A stretch of DNA of 35,612 bases from assembly GCA_930990065.1 (NCBI GenBank), contig CAKNOA010000022.1, positions 1-35,612 on the forward strand, read 5' to 3'. A model generated the notes under the pieces. It made no database searches and had not been told where the DNA came from. It worked only from the letters and a program-made list of their open reading frames with translations. Source of the stretch: an uncultured Clostridia bacterium. Lineage in GTDB: Bacteria; Bacillota; Clostridia; Oscillospirales; Acutalibacteraceae. The first letter of the stretch is position 1. Each line of letters starts with the position of its first letter. The position numbers and the translations under genes were made by a program. Shown here one piece after another: positions 14,993 to 23,681 of the stretch.

Positions 14993-15859
14993 ATGCCTTT
15001 GGTGCGTGTACATGATTTGCTCACCCATGCGACCGAAAATCACTACGGTGTGGCTGCTATCAATGTAGGAAACTATGAAACCATTAAATGGGCGGCAGCG
15101 GCGGCCAATCAGGAGAGGGTTCCGCTGATTATCCAGTTCTGGCCCGGCTATGATGTGATGCTCCACTATATCGACATGAAGCACATTGCCATGATCGCCC
15201 GGCAGTTTGCCGAAGAGAGCGAAGTGCCCATTGCCGTGCATTTGGATCACTCCTGGAATTATGACATCGCCGTGACGGGCATTCGCAAGAACTTCCCCTC
15301 GGTAATGGTAGACGGTTCCTCTTTGCCGTATGAAGAAAACGTGGCGCTGACCAAATCGGTGGCCGATGTGGCCCGGGTATTCGGGGTGGACATCGAAGCG
15401 GAACTGGGCCATGTGGGCAGCGGCAATTCCATTGACGATATCACCAATAGCGATCACTATACCAATGTGGATCAGGCCGTGGATTTTGTGGAAAAGACCG
15501 GCTGCGGCAGCTTGGCGGTCGCCGTGGGGAACGCTCATGGCGCGTACAAAATTACGCCGAACCTGGACTTTGACCGGATTAAAGCTTTGCGCAAAGCGGT
15601 TTCCGTGCCGCTGGTACTGCATGGCTGTTCGGATATTCCCCATGAACAGCTGCAGGAAGCAGTTCGCCTGGGCCTGAGCAAATTTAACATCGCCACCGAG
15701 TATTTCCGTGCCTGCTATGCCAGTACCTGTGATGTGGCAGACCCGGCTAAAAAGGAAAGCGGGAACTTTATCAATTTGCTGTCCGACGCCGAACAGGGTG
15801 CGGTCGATTTCATCCGCAGCAAAATGCAGCTGCTCAACCCCAATAAGTTTTCGCTGTAA
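14993..15859 (+). CDS. Class II ketose-bisphosphate aldolase (Fba/GatY/KbaY family)
   Basis: A 288-residue zinc-dependent aldolase that splits a ketose phosphate, typically into dihydroxyacetone phosphate plus an aldehyde. Catalytic Asp85 is in HLDHSW. The zinc ligands are His86, His182 (GNAHGAYK) and His210 (LHGCSDI). DGSSLPYEENV and EAELGHVGS are the usual loops. The length matches the short class II subfamily (tagatose- or fructose-bisphosphate aldolases). AGAAGGAG stands eight bases before the ATG. It is first in an operon with a PfkB kinase and an AraA/FucI-like isomerase, so it should act last in the pathway, on the kinase product. Which bisphosphate it takes cannot be read from the sequence. 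Confidence 0.92.
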   Translation: MPLVRVHDLLTHATENHYGVAAINVGNYETIKWAAAAANQERVPLIIQFWPGYDVMLHYIDMKHIAMIARQFAEESEVPIAVHLDHSWNYDIAVTGIRKNFPSVMVDGSSLPYEENVALTKSVADVARVFGVDIEAELGHVGSGNSIDDITNSDHYTNVDQAVDFVEKTGCGSLAVAVGNAHGAYKITPNLDFDRIKALRKAVSVPLVLHGCSDIPHEQLQEAVRLGLSKFNIATEYFRACYASTCDVADPAKKESGNFINLLSDAEQGAVDFIRSKMQLLNPNKFSL

Positions 15860-15883
15860 GCGTTGCCTGCAAGGAGAGAGAGC

Positions 15884-16849
15884 ATGAAAAAATTTCAAGT
15901 TGCGGGCATTGATATGCCCTGTATCGATCTGGCCCTTTCGGTGGACCATTTTCCGAAACCCAACGGCGGCGCCAAAGTCAATACGGCCAGCTGGCAGGGC
16001 GGCGGCAAAGTGGCGACTGGTATGGTGGCGGCGGCCCGTCTGGGCGCACACTGTGCCATGATGGGGGCCGTAGGGGCCGACAATTACGGCACATTCTGCG
16101 TGGAAGATTTTAAAGCCCATGGGATCGATGTATCGGGGCTGCAGGTACAAGAGGGAAAAACGACCTCGCTGTCCATTGTCATCAGCGATAAGGAGACAAA
16201 GGGCCGCAGTATTGTCTATAATACCGGTTCGGCTTCCCTGCCTCGTGTGGAAGAACTGGACGAAGACATTATCACCGGATGTGAATACTTCTTTGTGGCA
16301 CACCTAAGCGAAACGGCGGTGGCGGCCGCGGAAAAGGCCAAAGCGGCAGGGGCAAAGATCTTTATCGATGCCGATAATTATAGCAAAGAGCTCATGGATA
16401 ATATCGGGCTGATCGACATTTTTGTCGGGTCGGAATTTGTATACGATGCCCTTTTCCCCGGCGATGCCGATTATGAGAAAAATTGCCGGAAAGTCCGCGA
16501 AATGGGCCCACAAATCGTCGTCTTTACCCTGGGTGGCAAAGGGTGCGTAGGACTGTCGGACGAAGGATTTTTCGAAATGCCCACGTTTGATGTACCGGTG
16601 ATTGATACCGTAGGCGCCGGTGATGTGTTCCACGGGGCATTTCTGGCCGGGATGCTGCAGGGCTGGAGTGTAAAAGAAATCTGCCGTTTTGGCAATGCGG
16701 TTTCCTCCATTAAGGTGACCCGCCAAGGGGGCCGTGCCGGTATTCCCGATATGAAGACGGCGCTGCACTTTATGGAAACCGGAGAAATCGATTATACCGA
16801 AATCGACAAGCGAGTCGCTTTTTATGGAAGGAGTATGCAGTATGTATAA
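15884..16849 (+). CDS. PfkB-family carbohydrate kinase
   Basis: A 321-residue ribokinase-type sugar kinase. The amino-terminal signature lies in GGGKVATGMVAAARLG; the carboxy-terminal PfkB signature reads DTVGAGDVFHGAFLAGM, with the catalytic base Asp247 in GAGD. The frame is open from a TTG at 15863, but the ATG at 15884 has AAGGAGAGAG just before it. It follows the aldolase by 24 bases and overlaps the isomerase gene by eight bases. The position suggests it phosphorylates the ketose or ketose phosphate that the aldolase then cleaves. The sugar is not predictable; fructose-type, tagatose-phosphate and deoxy-ketose kinases all belong here. Confidence 0.92.
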   Translation: MKKFQVAGIDMPCIDLALSVDHFPKPNGGAKVNTASWQGGGKVATGMVAAARLGAHCAMMGAVGADNYGTFCVEDFKAHGIDVSGLQVQEGKTTSLSIVISDKETKGRSIVYNTGSASLPRVEELDEDIITGCEYFFVAHLSETAVAAAEKAKAAGAKIFIDADNYSKELMDNIGLIDIFVGSEFVYDALFPGDADYEKNCRKVREMGPQIVVFTLGGKGCVGLSDEGFFEMPTFDVPVIDTVGAGDVFHGAFLAGMLQGWSVKEICRFGNAVSSIKVTRQGGRAGIPDMKTALHFMETGEIDYTEIDKRVAFYGRSMQYV

Positions 16850-18251
16850 GATGCCGAAAATCATTTTGGGTGTAGCCCCCACCAAGCGCGGTTTCCTGAG
16901 CATGGAAGAAGCCAAGCGGCAGAAAGATGCGTTTATGGCAGTCATCCGTGGGATCGACAGCGATGTGGTGGATATTGTGGATATCGATGACCTGTGCGAA
17001 AACGGGATTTTGACCGCCGATTATATGAACCCGGCCAAAACCACCCAGACCATCCAGAACGTCATCGACCGGTTTGTAAAGGCCAAAGTCGATGCGCTGT
17101 TCATTCCCCACTGTGATTTCGGGGAAGAACAGTGTTCTACGGCAGTGGCCGCTGCGTTGAAAGTGCCCACGCTGCTGTGGGGTGCCCGGGACGAACGGCC
17201 CAATACGTTTGAAGGCCGCGGCCGGGATACCCAGTGCGGTATGTTTGCCTGCTCCAAAGTGCTGCGCCGGTACAATGTGCCTTTTAGCTACATTTGGAAC
17301 TGTGAAACCGACAGCGACGACTTTAAAAACGGGTATGACAGCTTTATCCGCGTAGTCAATGTGGTGAAAACCGTGCGCTCGCTGCGTATTGCCAAATTCG
17401 GCGCCCGTCCGCAGCCTTTCATGAGCTGCATGGATAATGTGGGCGAACTGGCCACCCGGTACGGGATTACCACGGTGCCCGTATCGCCTAACGCGGTAGC
17501 GAAAAAGGCCGACGAGATCATCGCCGGTGGCAGTGATGAATTTAAAGCATATGCCGCGGACTTTGCTTCCCGCTTTGAAACCGATATGCCCAAAGAAAAA
17601 GTGGAGCGCAGTGCCGCTATTACCATGGCGGTGGAACAACTCATGGAACAGAACAACTGCACGGTGGGCGCTATGGAATGCTGGACGGCGACCCCGATTT
17701 TCGGTGTACCGGTCTGCCCCACTATGGGCGAATTGGCCGACCGCGGCTATCCCCTCAGTTGTGAAACCGATGTCAGCGGCGCTGTGACCATGGCCATTCT
17801 GCGGGCTGTGACGCTGAACCGGCAGTCGGAATTCCTGGCGGATTTGACGATCCGGCACCCGGAAAACGACAATGCGGAACTTTTGTGGCATTGCGGTCCG
17901 TTCCCGTACAGCCTGAAAAACCAGGACAGCACGGCTCGTCTGGTAGGCGGCCAGGAAAGCTTCTACCTGAAAGACGGCAACCTGACGGTATGCCGCTTTG
18001 ATGAAGTGGATGGCAAACATTACCTGTTCTGTGGCGAAGGCAAAACGACCACCGGCCCCGAAACCACCGGCACGTACGTGTGGCTGGAAGTGGATAACTG
18101 GAAGCGCTGGGAAGAAAAGCTCATCTTCGGGCCGTACATTCATCATGTGGGCGGCACGTATGGCAGCTATAAGAAAGAGCTGCGGGAAGCGGCCCGGTAC
18201 CTGGGTATGATCTTCGACGATGCCAGTGAACAGGGCATTGCCAGCTTGTAA
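16842..18251 (+). CDS. L-arabinose/L-fucose isomerase-family protein
   Basis: A 469-residue protein of the AraA/FucI fold, which interconverts aldoses and ketoses with a divalent metal. The likely metal and catalytic residues are Glu279 (AMECWTATP), Glu308 (CETDVSGA), His350 (LLWHCGPFP) and His434/His435 (YIHHVGG). Their order and spacing follow the Glu-Glu-His-His set of AraA. The rest is distant from classical AraA or FucI, so the substrate may be another sugar. The ATG at 16842 has GGAAGGAG eight bases before it, inside the end of the kinase gene (eight-base overlap); a nearer ATG at 16824 would lack that site. It would catalyse the first step before the kinase and aldolase. A terminator follows at 18321. 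Confidence 0.85.
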   Translation: MYKMPKIILGVAPTKRGFLSMEEAKRQKDAFMAVIRGIDSDVVDIVDIDDLCENGILTADYMNPAKTTQTIQNVIDRFVKAKVDALFIPHCDFGEEQCSTAVAAALKVPTLLWGARDERPNTFEGRGRDTQCGMFACSKVLRRYNVPFSYIWNCETDSDDFKNGYDSFIRVVNVVKTVRSLRIAKFGARPQPFMSCMDNVGELATRYGITTVPVSPNAVAKKADEIIAGGSDEFKAYAADFASRFETDMPKEKVERSAAITMAVEQLMEQNNCTVGAMECWTATPIFGVPVCPTMGELADRGYPLSCETDVSGAVTMAILRAVTLNRQSEFLADLTIRHPENDNAELLWHCGPFPYSLKNQDSTARLVGGQESFYLKDGNLTVCRFDEVDGKHYLFCGEGKTTTGPETTGTYVWLEVDNWKRWEEKLIFGPYIHHVGGTYGSYKKELREAARYLGMIFDDASEQGIASL

Positions 18252-18320
18252 AATAGAAGAAAAGGAATACCGCACTTGGCGGTAGCTGCTATAGGCAGAA
18301 AGAGAGACACGGAAAAGGAA

Positions 18321-18356
18321 AACTTCCGGATGGCGACATCCGGGAGTTTTCTTCGT
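18321..18356 (+). terminator. Terminator of the aldolase-kinase-isomerase operon
   Basis: AACTTCCGGATG, GCGA tetraloop, CATCCGGGAGTT (12 pairs, with one G-T wobble), followed by TTTTCTTCGTTTT. Confidence 0.88.
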
Positions 18357-18410
18357 TTTCTTTAAGGGAATTCTATGGAAAAAGTCACAAAATATGGGAA
18401 GAAAAGTATC

Positions 18411-18439
18411 TTGCAGTTTTCTTCCGCATTCTCTATAAT
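18411..18439 (+). promoter_or_regulatory. Promoter of the GH25 gene
   Basis: TTGCAG (18411-18416), 17-base spacer, TATAAT (18434-18439). Confidence 0.8.
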
Positions 18440-18490
18440 GGTACCGGACAACAATGGATTTTCGTAGAACGAAAGAAAGGGTTATGATTT

Positions 18491-21400
18491 GTGAAAAAAC
18501 CATGGTTTCAGCAAAAAACGGGCCGCAGAAGCTTTGTGATGATTCTCTTGACGGTGCTTCTCTGTGCTTGCTCGGTTATCGCGTATGGGGCGGTTCAGCC
18601 GAAGGCGTCGACCGTAACCTTTGACCGCGACTGGGCCAGTGTGGCTATTGGCAGCACGGTGCAGCTGAATGCATCATCCAGTACATCGGTTACCTGGAAG
18701 TCGTCGGATACCTCACTGGCAACCGTCGATCAGAACGGAAAAGTGACGGGCCTGAAAAAGGGTATGGTCACCATTACGGCCACATCGAATGGGAAAACGG
18801 ATACTTGCCAGGTATCGGTCGGTATGACCCAGGGCATTGACGTTTCTTCTTGGAACCAGACGGTTGATTGGGCCAAAGTTAAAAAAAAGGGCGTCGATTT
18901 TGCCATCATCCGGGTTGGCTATGGTTGGGAAAATTATCCTAATCAAATAGATAAGCAGTTTGTCAACAACGTGAAAGGTGCTGTGCAAAACGGCATTGAT
19001 TTCGGCCTGTATTTCTACAGCTATGCGACCAATGTGGACGAAGCCAAAATGGAAGCAGACTACCTGTTCCGGCTGTTGGAGGATTATGCCCCCGGGTATG
19101 TTTCTTCCATGACGCTGCCCATCGTGTATGATGTGGAAGAACCCTGCATGCAGAATCTTGATAAAGCAACTTTGTCGGCCGTTGTCAAGACCTTCTGTAC
19201 CGAAGTGCAAAAGGCCGGATATGACGCCATGGTCTATTCGGGAAAGTATATCTTCCCCAAAATGGATATCGAATCCCTGCGGGAAATGGGGGTAACCTTC
19301 TGGCTTGCGCAGTATCCCAAGGAACCGGATTTTACCGCCATGCCCGATATGGGGTCCAGCGCAGCGCAACCGGCTATTTGGCAGTATGCCAGCGATGGGA
19401 GTGTGGACGGCGCCAACGTTCCTACCAGCGGGTGTGTGGATGTAAACGTGCGTTACTGGGTGCCGGAGGTAGAGAGTGTCAGTGTGACGTCGTCCGGTGG
19501 CGTCAAAGTTTCCTGGAGTGCACTGCCGGGGGCGAAATCCTATACTTTATACCGCCGCGATAATAGCACGAATAAAGAAACGGTGGTGAAATCCGGGCTG
19601 ACCGGGACCAGCTATACGGATTCGTCCTGCCCGGAGGGTAAAGATGTCTACTATTATTTAACGGCATCCACCTCGAAAGGAACCGTCAGTGGGGCGTATA
19701 CCGGAAAACAGGCGTATGTATTGCCCACTCCGGAACTGACCTCGGTCAAAAGTACATCGTCGGGGATTACGGTCAACTGGAAAGCCGTTTCCAATGCACA
19801 GGGATACCGGATCTACCGTAAAAATGAAAAGGGTAACTGGGTTGGTCTAGAGAACGTTTCCTCTTCGCAAACTACTTATACAGATACCACGGCGGATCCC
19901 GATCAGTCCTATACGTATACCGTCCGGGCTTACCGGTATGGTGGTGTTTTAGGCGGCGGTGTGCAGTATTATAGTGGATATGAAACGCAAGGGATTACCT
20001 CGCTGATTTGTCCGGACTTTACTCTGACAAACAGTGCGTCTGGTATTTCAATCAGTTGGGATCAAGTAAGCGGTGCCCAAAATTATCGCATATACCGTCG
20101 GAATAGCGCAACCGATGGCTGGACACAATTGGCGGAAATTACAGGGACTAGTTATTCAGATACGACAGCCGAAGCGGGGGTTACTTATTATTATACAGTG
20201 CGGGCGTTTGATGGCAGCACCTATGGAAACTATATTCCAGATGAAACGATTCTCCGCTTAACGGTACCGGAATTTACCATAACCAATGACACGAATGGTG
20301 TCACCATTGATTGGGAAAAAGTGGCCGGAGCGCAAACATACCGGGTATACCGCCGGACCAGCGCGACAGGAAGCTGGACACAACTGACCGAAGTAAGTGA
20401 CCTGAGTTATACGGATGAAACCGCGAAATCGGGAACTACGTATTATTACACGGTGCGAGCGTTTGCAGGCAGTGACAGTAGCCGGTATATTAGCGACAGC
20501 ACAATATGTTTCCTTGAAAACCCACAGGTGGAAACCAGTTGTGTAAAAGGTGTGGTAACCGTATCGTGGGAGAAAATAAACGGGGCCAGCGGATACCGGG
20601 TGTATCGCCGGGAGAGTGAATCGGATGATTGGGACCAAATTGCGACAACAAGTACGCCGAGCTATACGGATAAAAATGCCAAAGAAGGGAAGACGTACTA
20701 CTATACGGCGCGTGCCTACCATGGCGATGATCTTAGCACCTATGAATTGTTCCCTGGAATTACCGTACTGGCGTGTCCCGAATTTACCATGACCAATGGC
20801 ACGAATGGGGTAACCGTTGCTTGGGAAAAAATAACCGGAGCGCAGACATACCGGGTATACCGCCGCACCAGTGCGACCGGAAGCTGGACACAGCTGACCG
20901 AAGTGAGTGGCCTGAGCTATACGGATCAAACGGCAAAATCGGGCACGACGTATTATTACACGGTGCGGGCATATGCAGGCAGCAACAGCAGCCGGTATAT
21001 CAGTACGCGTACGACAATTTTCCTTGAAAATCCACAGGTGGAAACCAGCTGTGTGAAAAGTGTGGTAACCGTATCGTGGGAGAAGATTACCGGAGCCAGC
21101 GGATACCGGGTGTATCGCCGGGAAAGTGAGTCGGACGGATGGACGCAAATTGCGACGACAAGTACGCCAAGCTATACGGATAAAAATGCCAAAGAAGGGC
21201 AGACGTACTACTATACGGCGCGTGCCTACCACGGAAGCGTTCTGAGTACCTATGAATTGTTCCCTGGAATTACCGTACTGGCGTGTCCCGAATTTACCAT
21301 GACCAATGGCACGAATGGGGTAACCGTTGCTTGGAAAAAAATAACCGGAGCGCAAACATACCGGGTATACCGCCGCACCAGCGCAACGGGAAGCTGGACA

Positions 21401-22048
21401 CAGCTGACCGAAGTGAGTGGCCTGAGCTATACGGATAAAACAGCAAAATCGGGTACGACGTATTATTACACGGTGCGGGCGTATGCAGGCAGCGATAGCA
21501 GCCGGTATATCAGTACTCGTACGACAATTTTCCTTGAAAACCCACAGGTGGAGACCAGCTGTGTAAAAGGTGTGGTAACCATATCGTGGGAGAAGATCAC
21601 AGGGGCCAGCGGGTACCGGGTGTATCGCCGGGAAAGTGAATCGGACAGATGGACACAAATTGCGACGACAAGTACGCCGAGCTATACGGATAAAAGTGCC
21701 AAAGAAGGGCAGACGTACTACTATACGGCGCGTGCCTACCACGGAAGCGTTCTGAGTACCTATGAATTGTTCCCTGGAATTACCGTGCTGGCATGTCCCG
21801 AATTTACCATGACCAATGGTACGAATGGGGTAACCGTTGCTTGGGAAAAAGTAACCGGAGCGCAAACATACCGGGTATACCGCCGTACCAGCGCGACAGG
21901 AAGCTGGACACAGTTGACCGAAGTGAGTAACCTGAGCTATACGGATAAAACAGCAAAATCGGGTACTACGTATTATTACACGGTGCGGGCGTATGCAGGC
22001 AGCAACAGCAGCCGGTATTATGCGGATCGGACGATTTTGTGCCGGTAA
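18491..22048 (+). CDS. Secreted GH25 muramidase with Big_2 and ten FN3 domains
   Basis: A 1185-residue exported wall hydrolase. A basic amino terminus and hydrophobic segment (about 12-33) form a signal peptide or anchor. A Big_2-type Ig domain follows (about 38-110; VTWKSSDTSLATVDQNGKVT). The GH25 lysozyme domain (about 113-320) starts with QGIDVSSWN (Asp117) and contains the catalytic pair Asp214/Glu216 in VYDVEEP. Ten fibronectin type III-like domains of about 85 residues fill 325-1185, each with a YRVYRR or YRIYRR strand and a TYYYTVRA strand. The last seven come from a 510-bp repeat. The start is GTG at 18491 with AAAGGG about ten bases upstream; no in-frame ATG is nearby. No sortase motif is seen at the end. 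It likely cleaves peptidoglycan, with the FN3 array holding it in the wall. Confidence 0.92.
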   Translation: MKKPWFQQKTGRRSFVMILLTVLLCACSVIAYGAVQPKASTVTFDRDWASVAIGSTVQLNASSSTSVTWKSSDTSLATVDQNGKVTGLKKGMVTITATSNGKTDTCQVSVGMTQGIDVSSWNQTVDWAKVKKKGVDFAIIRVGYGWENYPNQIDKQFVNNVKGAVQNGIDFGLYFYSYATNVDEAKMEADYLFRLLEDYAPGYVSSMTLPIVYDVEEPCMQNLDKATLSAVVKTFCTEVQKAGYDAMVYSGKYIFPKMDIESLREMGVTFWLAQYPKEPDFTAMPDMGSSAAQPAIWQYASDGSVDGANVPTSGCVDVNVRYWVPEVESVSVTSSGGVKVSWSALPGAKSYTLYRRDNSTNKETVVKSGLTGTSYTDSSCPEGKDVYYYLTASTSKGTVSGAYTGKQAYVLPTPELTSVKSTSSGITVNWKAVSNAQGYRIYRKNEKGNWVGLENVSSSQTTYTDTTADPDQSYTYTVRAYRYGGVLGGGVQYYSGYETQGITSLICPDFTLTNSASGISISWDQVSGAQNYRIYRRNSATDGWTQLAEITGTSYSDTTAEAGVTYYYTVRAFDGSTYGNYIPDETILRLTVPEFTITNDTNGVTIDWEKVAGAQTYRVYRRTSATGSWTQLTEVSDLSYTDETAKSGTTYYYTVRAFAGSDSSRYISDSTICFLENPQVETSCVKGVVTVSWEKINGASGYRVYRRESESDDWDQIATTSTPSYTDKNAKEGKTYYYTARAYHGDDLSTYELFPGITVLACPEFTMTNGTNGVTVAWEKITGAQTYRVYRRTSATGSWTQLTEVSGLSYTDQTAKSGTTYYYTVRAYAGSNSSRYISTRTTIFLENPQVETSCVKSVVTVSWEKITGASGYRVYRRESESDGWTQIATTSTPSYTDKNAKEGQTYYYTARAYHGSVLSTYELFPGITVLACPEFTMTNGTNGVTVAWKKITGAQTYRVYRRTSATGSWTQLTEVSGLSYTDKTAKSGTTYYYTVRAYAGSDSSRYISTRTTIFLENPQVETSCVKGVVTISWEKITGASGYRVYRRESESDRWTQIATTSTPSYTDKSAKEGQTYYYTARAYHGSVLSTYELFPGITVLACPEFTMTNGTNGVTVAWEKVTGAQTYRVYRRTSATGSWTQLTEVSNLSYTDKTAKSGTTYYYTVRAYAGSNSSRYYADRTILCR
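20261..22048 (+). repeat. 510-bp tandem repeats coding for paired FN3 domains
   Basis: Copies start near 20261, 20771, 21281 and 21791 (the last a half copy), each exactly 510 bases and 170 residues, or two FN3 domains. The second and third copies are nearly identical in DNA, the first more diverged, so expansion by recombination is recent. Confidence 0.95.
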
Positions 22049-22060
22049 GCAAAAATCAAA

Positions 22061-22097
22061 AGCAGAACTCAGCTTTTCTCTGAGTTCTGCTTTTTTT
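22061..22097 (+). terminator. Terminator of the GH25 gene
   Basis: AGCAGAACTCAG (22061-22072) pairs with CTGAGTTCTGCT (22080-22091) around a seven-base loop, then T-run to 22097. Confidence 0.95.
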
Positions 22098-22114
22098 CAT
22101 TGGAAAGTGTTTAG

Positions 22115-22143
22115 TTGACATAAGAAAGAGAAGCCGGTATCAT
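22115..22143 (+). promoter_or_regulatory. Promoter of the GH27 gene
   Basis: TTGACA (22115-22120), 17-base spacer, TATCAT (22138-22143). Confidence 0.85.
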
Positions 22144-22166
22144 GAAGGGAAAAGGAGGAGACACAA

Positions 22167-23459
22167 ATGCTGAAAAAACCTGAAACACCCCCTATGGGGT
22201 GGAATAGTTGGGATTGTTATGGGGCCGCTGTTACCGAAGAACAGGTGCGGGCCAACGCCCGCTATATGGCCGAACACCTGAAAGAGTATGGGTGGGAATA
22301 TGTGGTTGTGGATATCCAGTGGTATGAAAGCACAGCCGATGGGTCCCGTATGCATGCCTTTATGCCGCTATGTATGGATGAATATGGCCGGCTGGTCCCG
22401 GCCGAAAACCGGTTTCCCAGCGCAAGGGACGGAAAAGGATTTGGTCCGTTGGCAGAGTATGTGCACAGCCTGGGGTTAAAATTTGGCATTCATATTATGC
22501 GGGGCATCCCACGGCAAGCCGTCCATGCCAATACGCCGGTGCAGGGGTCAACTTTAGGGGCCCGGTATGCGGCTAAATATGCTTCCATTTGCCCCTGGTG
22601 CACCGATAACTATGGGGTAGATCCGCTCAGCCCCAACGGGCAGGCCTATTATGATTCCCTTTTCCGCCTATACGCCCAGTGGGGCGTAGATTATGTCAAA
22701 GTGGATGATATAGCATTTAATGCTTTGGAAGGCGGACGCATGATTGAAGACGAGATCATCATGATCCATCGGGCCATCGATCGTTGCGGAAGGGATATGA
22801 TTCTCAGTCTGTCCCCTGGTCCGGCTCCTATTGACAAGGCCGGTATACTGTGCCGCCATGCAACTATGTGGCGTATTACCGCCGATTTATGGGACCGGTG
22901 GGAGGATATGGTGGAGGATATGGACCGCTGTGCCCAGTGGGCGCCCTATGTGGGGCAGGGATCCTGGCCCGATGCCGATATGCTGCCTCTGGGACATTTG
23001 TCGCTGGTGGGCAGTGAGCACGGTGTGGGGGAGCGTATGACACGGCTGAGCCGTGATGAGCAGATTACCATGATGAGTTTGTGGTGCCTGTTCCGGTCGC
23101 CCATGATGTTCGGCGGCGAGATGAGGGATAATGACGAGTTTACCCTTTCCCTGCTGACGAACCGCGATGTGCTCTCCCTGCTGACAGAATCGCATGGTGC
23201 CCGGCAAGTGTTGCGCAACGATAATTTTGCTGTCTGGCAGGCGGAGGGGAAGGGTTGCACCTATGTGGGCATTTTTAATCTCTCCACGATTCCCCGTCCG
23301 GTGGGTGTTCCGCTTTATTGGCTGGGGTTATCGGGCGCTCAGCAGGTTTATGATTTGTGGGAACATCGAGACCTTGGCCTGTGGGAAGATTGTTGGCAGG
23401 ATGAACTGCGGCAGCACGCATGCCGGTTACTGCGCCTGACGCCGGTAGAGGGCGATTGA
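22167..23459 (+). CDS. GH27-family alpha-galactosidase-type glycoside hydrolase
   Basis: A 430-residue retaining glycosidase. The entry motif PPMGWNSWDCYG is at residues 8-19. The nucleophile is Asp180 in YVKVDD, and the acid/base is Asp240 with Arg236 in WRITADLWD, aligning with R-x-x-x-D of human alpha-galactosidase A. GSWPDADMLPLG corresponds to the conserved substrate loop, and FRSPMMFGGEM and a small beta domain follow. There is no signal peptide, so the enzyme works inside the cell on imported oligosaccharides. GGAGGAG stands about seven bases before the ATG. It is a single-gene unit with its own promoter and terminator. Alpha-galactosidase is the commonest activity; alpha-N-acetylgalactosaminidase or beta-L-arabinopyranosidase are family alternatives. 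Confidence 0.9.
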   Translation: MLKKPETPPMGWNSWDCYGAAVTEEQVRANARYMAEHLKEYGWEYVVVDIQWYESTADGSRMHAFMPLCMDEYGRLVPAENRFPSARDGKGFGPLAEYVHSLGLKFGIHIMRGIPRQAVHANTPVQGSTLGARYAAKYASICPWCTDNYGVDPLSPNGQAYYDSLFRLYAQWGVDYVKVDDIAFNALEGGRMIEDEIIMIHRAIDRCGRDMILSLSPGPAPIDKAGILCRHATMWRITADLWDRWEDMVEDMDRCAQWAPYVGQGSWPDADMLPLGHLSLVGSEHGVGERMTRLSRDEQITMMSLWCLFRSPMMFGGEMRDNDEFTLSLLTNRDVLSLLTESHGARQVLRNDNFAVWQAEGKGCTYVGIFNLSTIPRPVGVPLYWLGLSGAQQVYDLWEHRDLGLWEDCWQDELRQHACRLLRLTPVEGD

Positions 23460-23493
23460 AGCAGCAGGAACAAAAGAGAGGATCAAAAGAGCG

Positions 23494-23520
23494 GCCCGGT
23501 TATGAAACCGGGCTTTTTTT
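23494..23520 (+). terminator. Terminator of the GH27 gene
   Basis: GCCCGGTT, ATGA loop, AACCGGGC, then seven T residues (23514-23520). Confidence 0.95.
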
Positions 23521-23545
23521 GACAAAATACAAGAAAGGGCGGCGC

Positions 23546-23574
23546 TTGACACTTGTGGGGGAAACCCGTACAAT
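23546..23574 (+). promoter_or_regulatory. Promoter of the XpaC-TelA-LemA-TPM operon
   Basis: TTGACA (23546-23551), 17-base spacer, TACAAT (23569-23574). Confidence 0.88.
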
Positions 23575-23681
23575 AAGAGTATTCCGAACGCCCAAAGGAT
23601 TGGGAAAATAGGCACAATTTGTGCGAAAAAGCAATCAAGAGGCTGCTTGTTTCGGGCAGCCAGAAAGGCCAGTATCCGTTC

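Noticed and set aside
14987..16303. 438-residue minus-strand frame over the aldolase and kinase genes
   Set aside because: Antisense to two enzymes with intact catalytic motifs; no start signal.
20258..21865. 535-residue minus-strand open frame across the FN3 repeats
   Set aside because: It merely mirrors the 510-bp repeat on the other strand; FN3 coding on the plus strand is certain.
20261..22048. Possible CRISPR array because of regular repeats
   Set aside because: The period is 510 bases, the repeats are coding and there are no short spacers.
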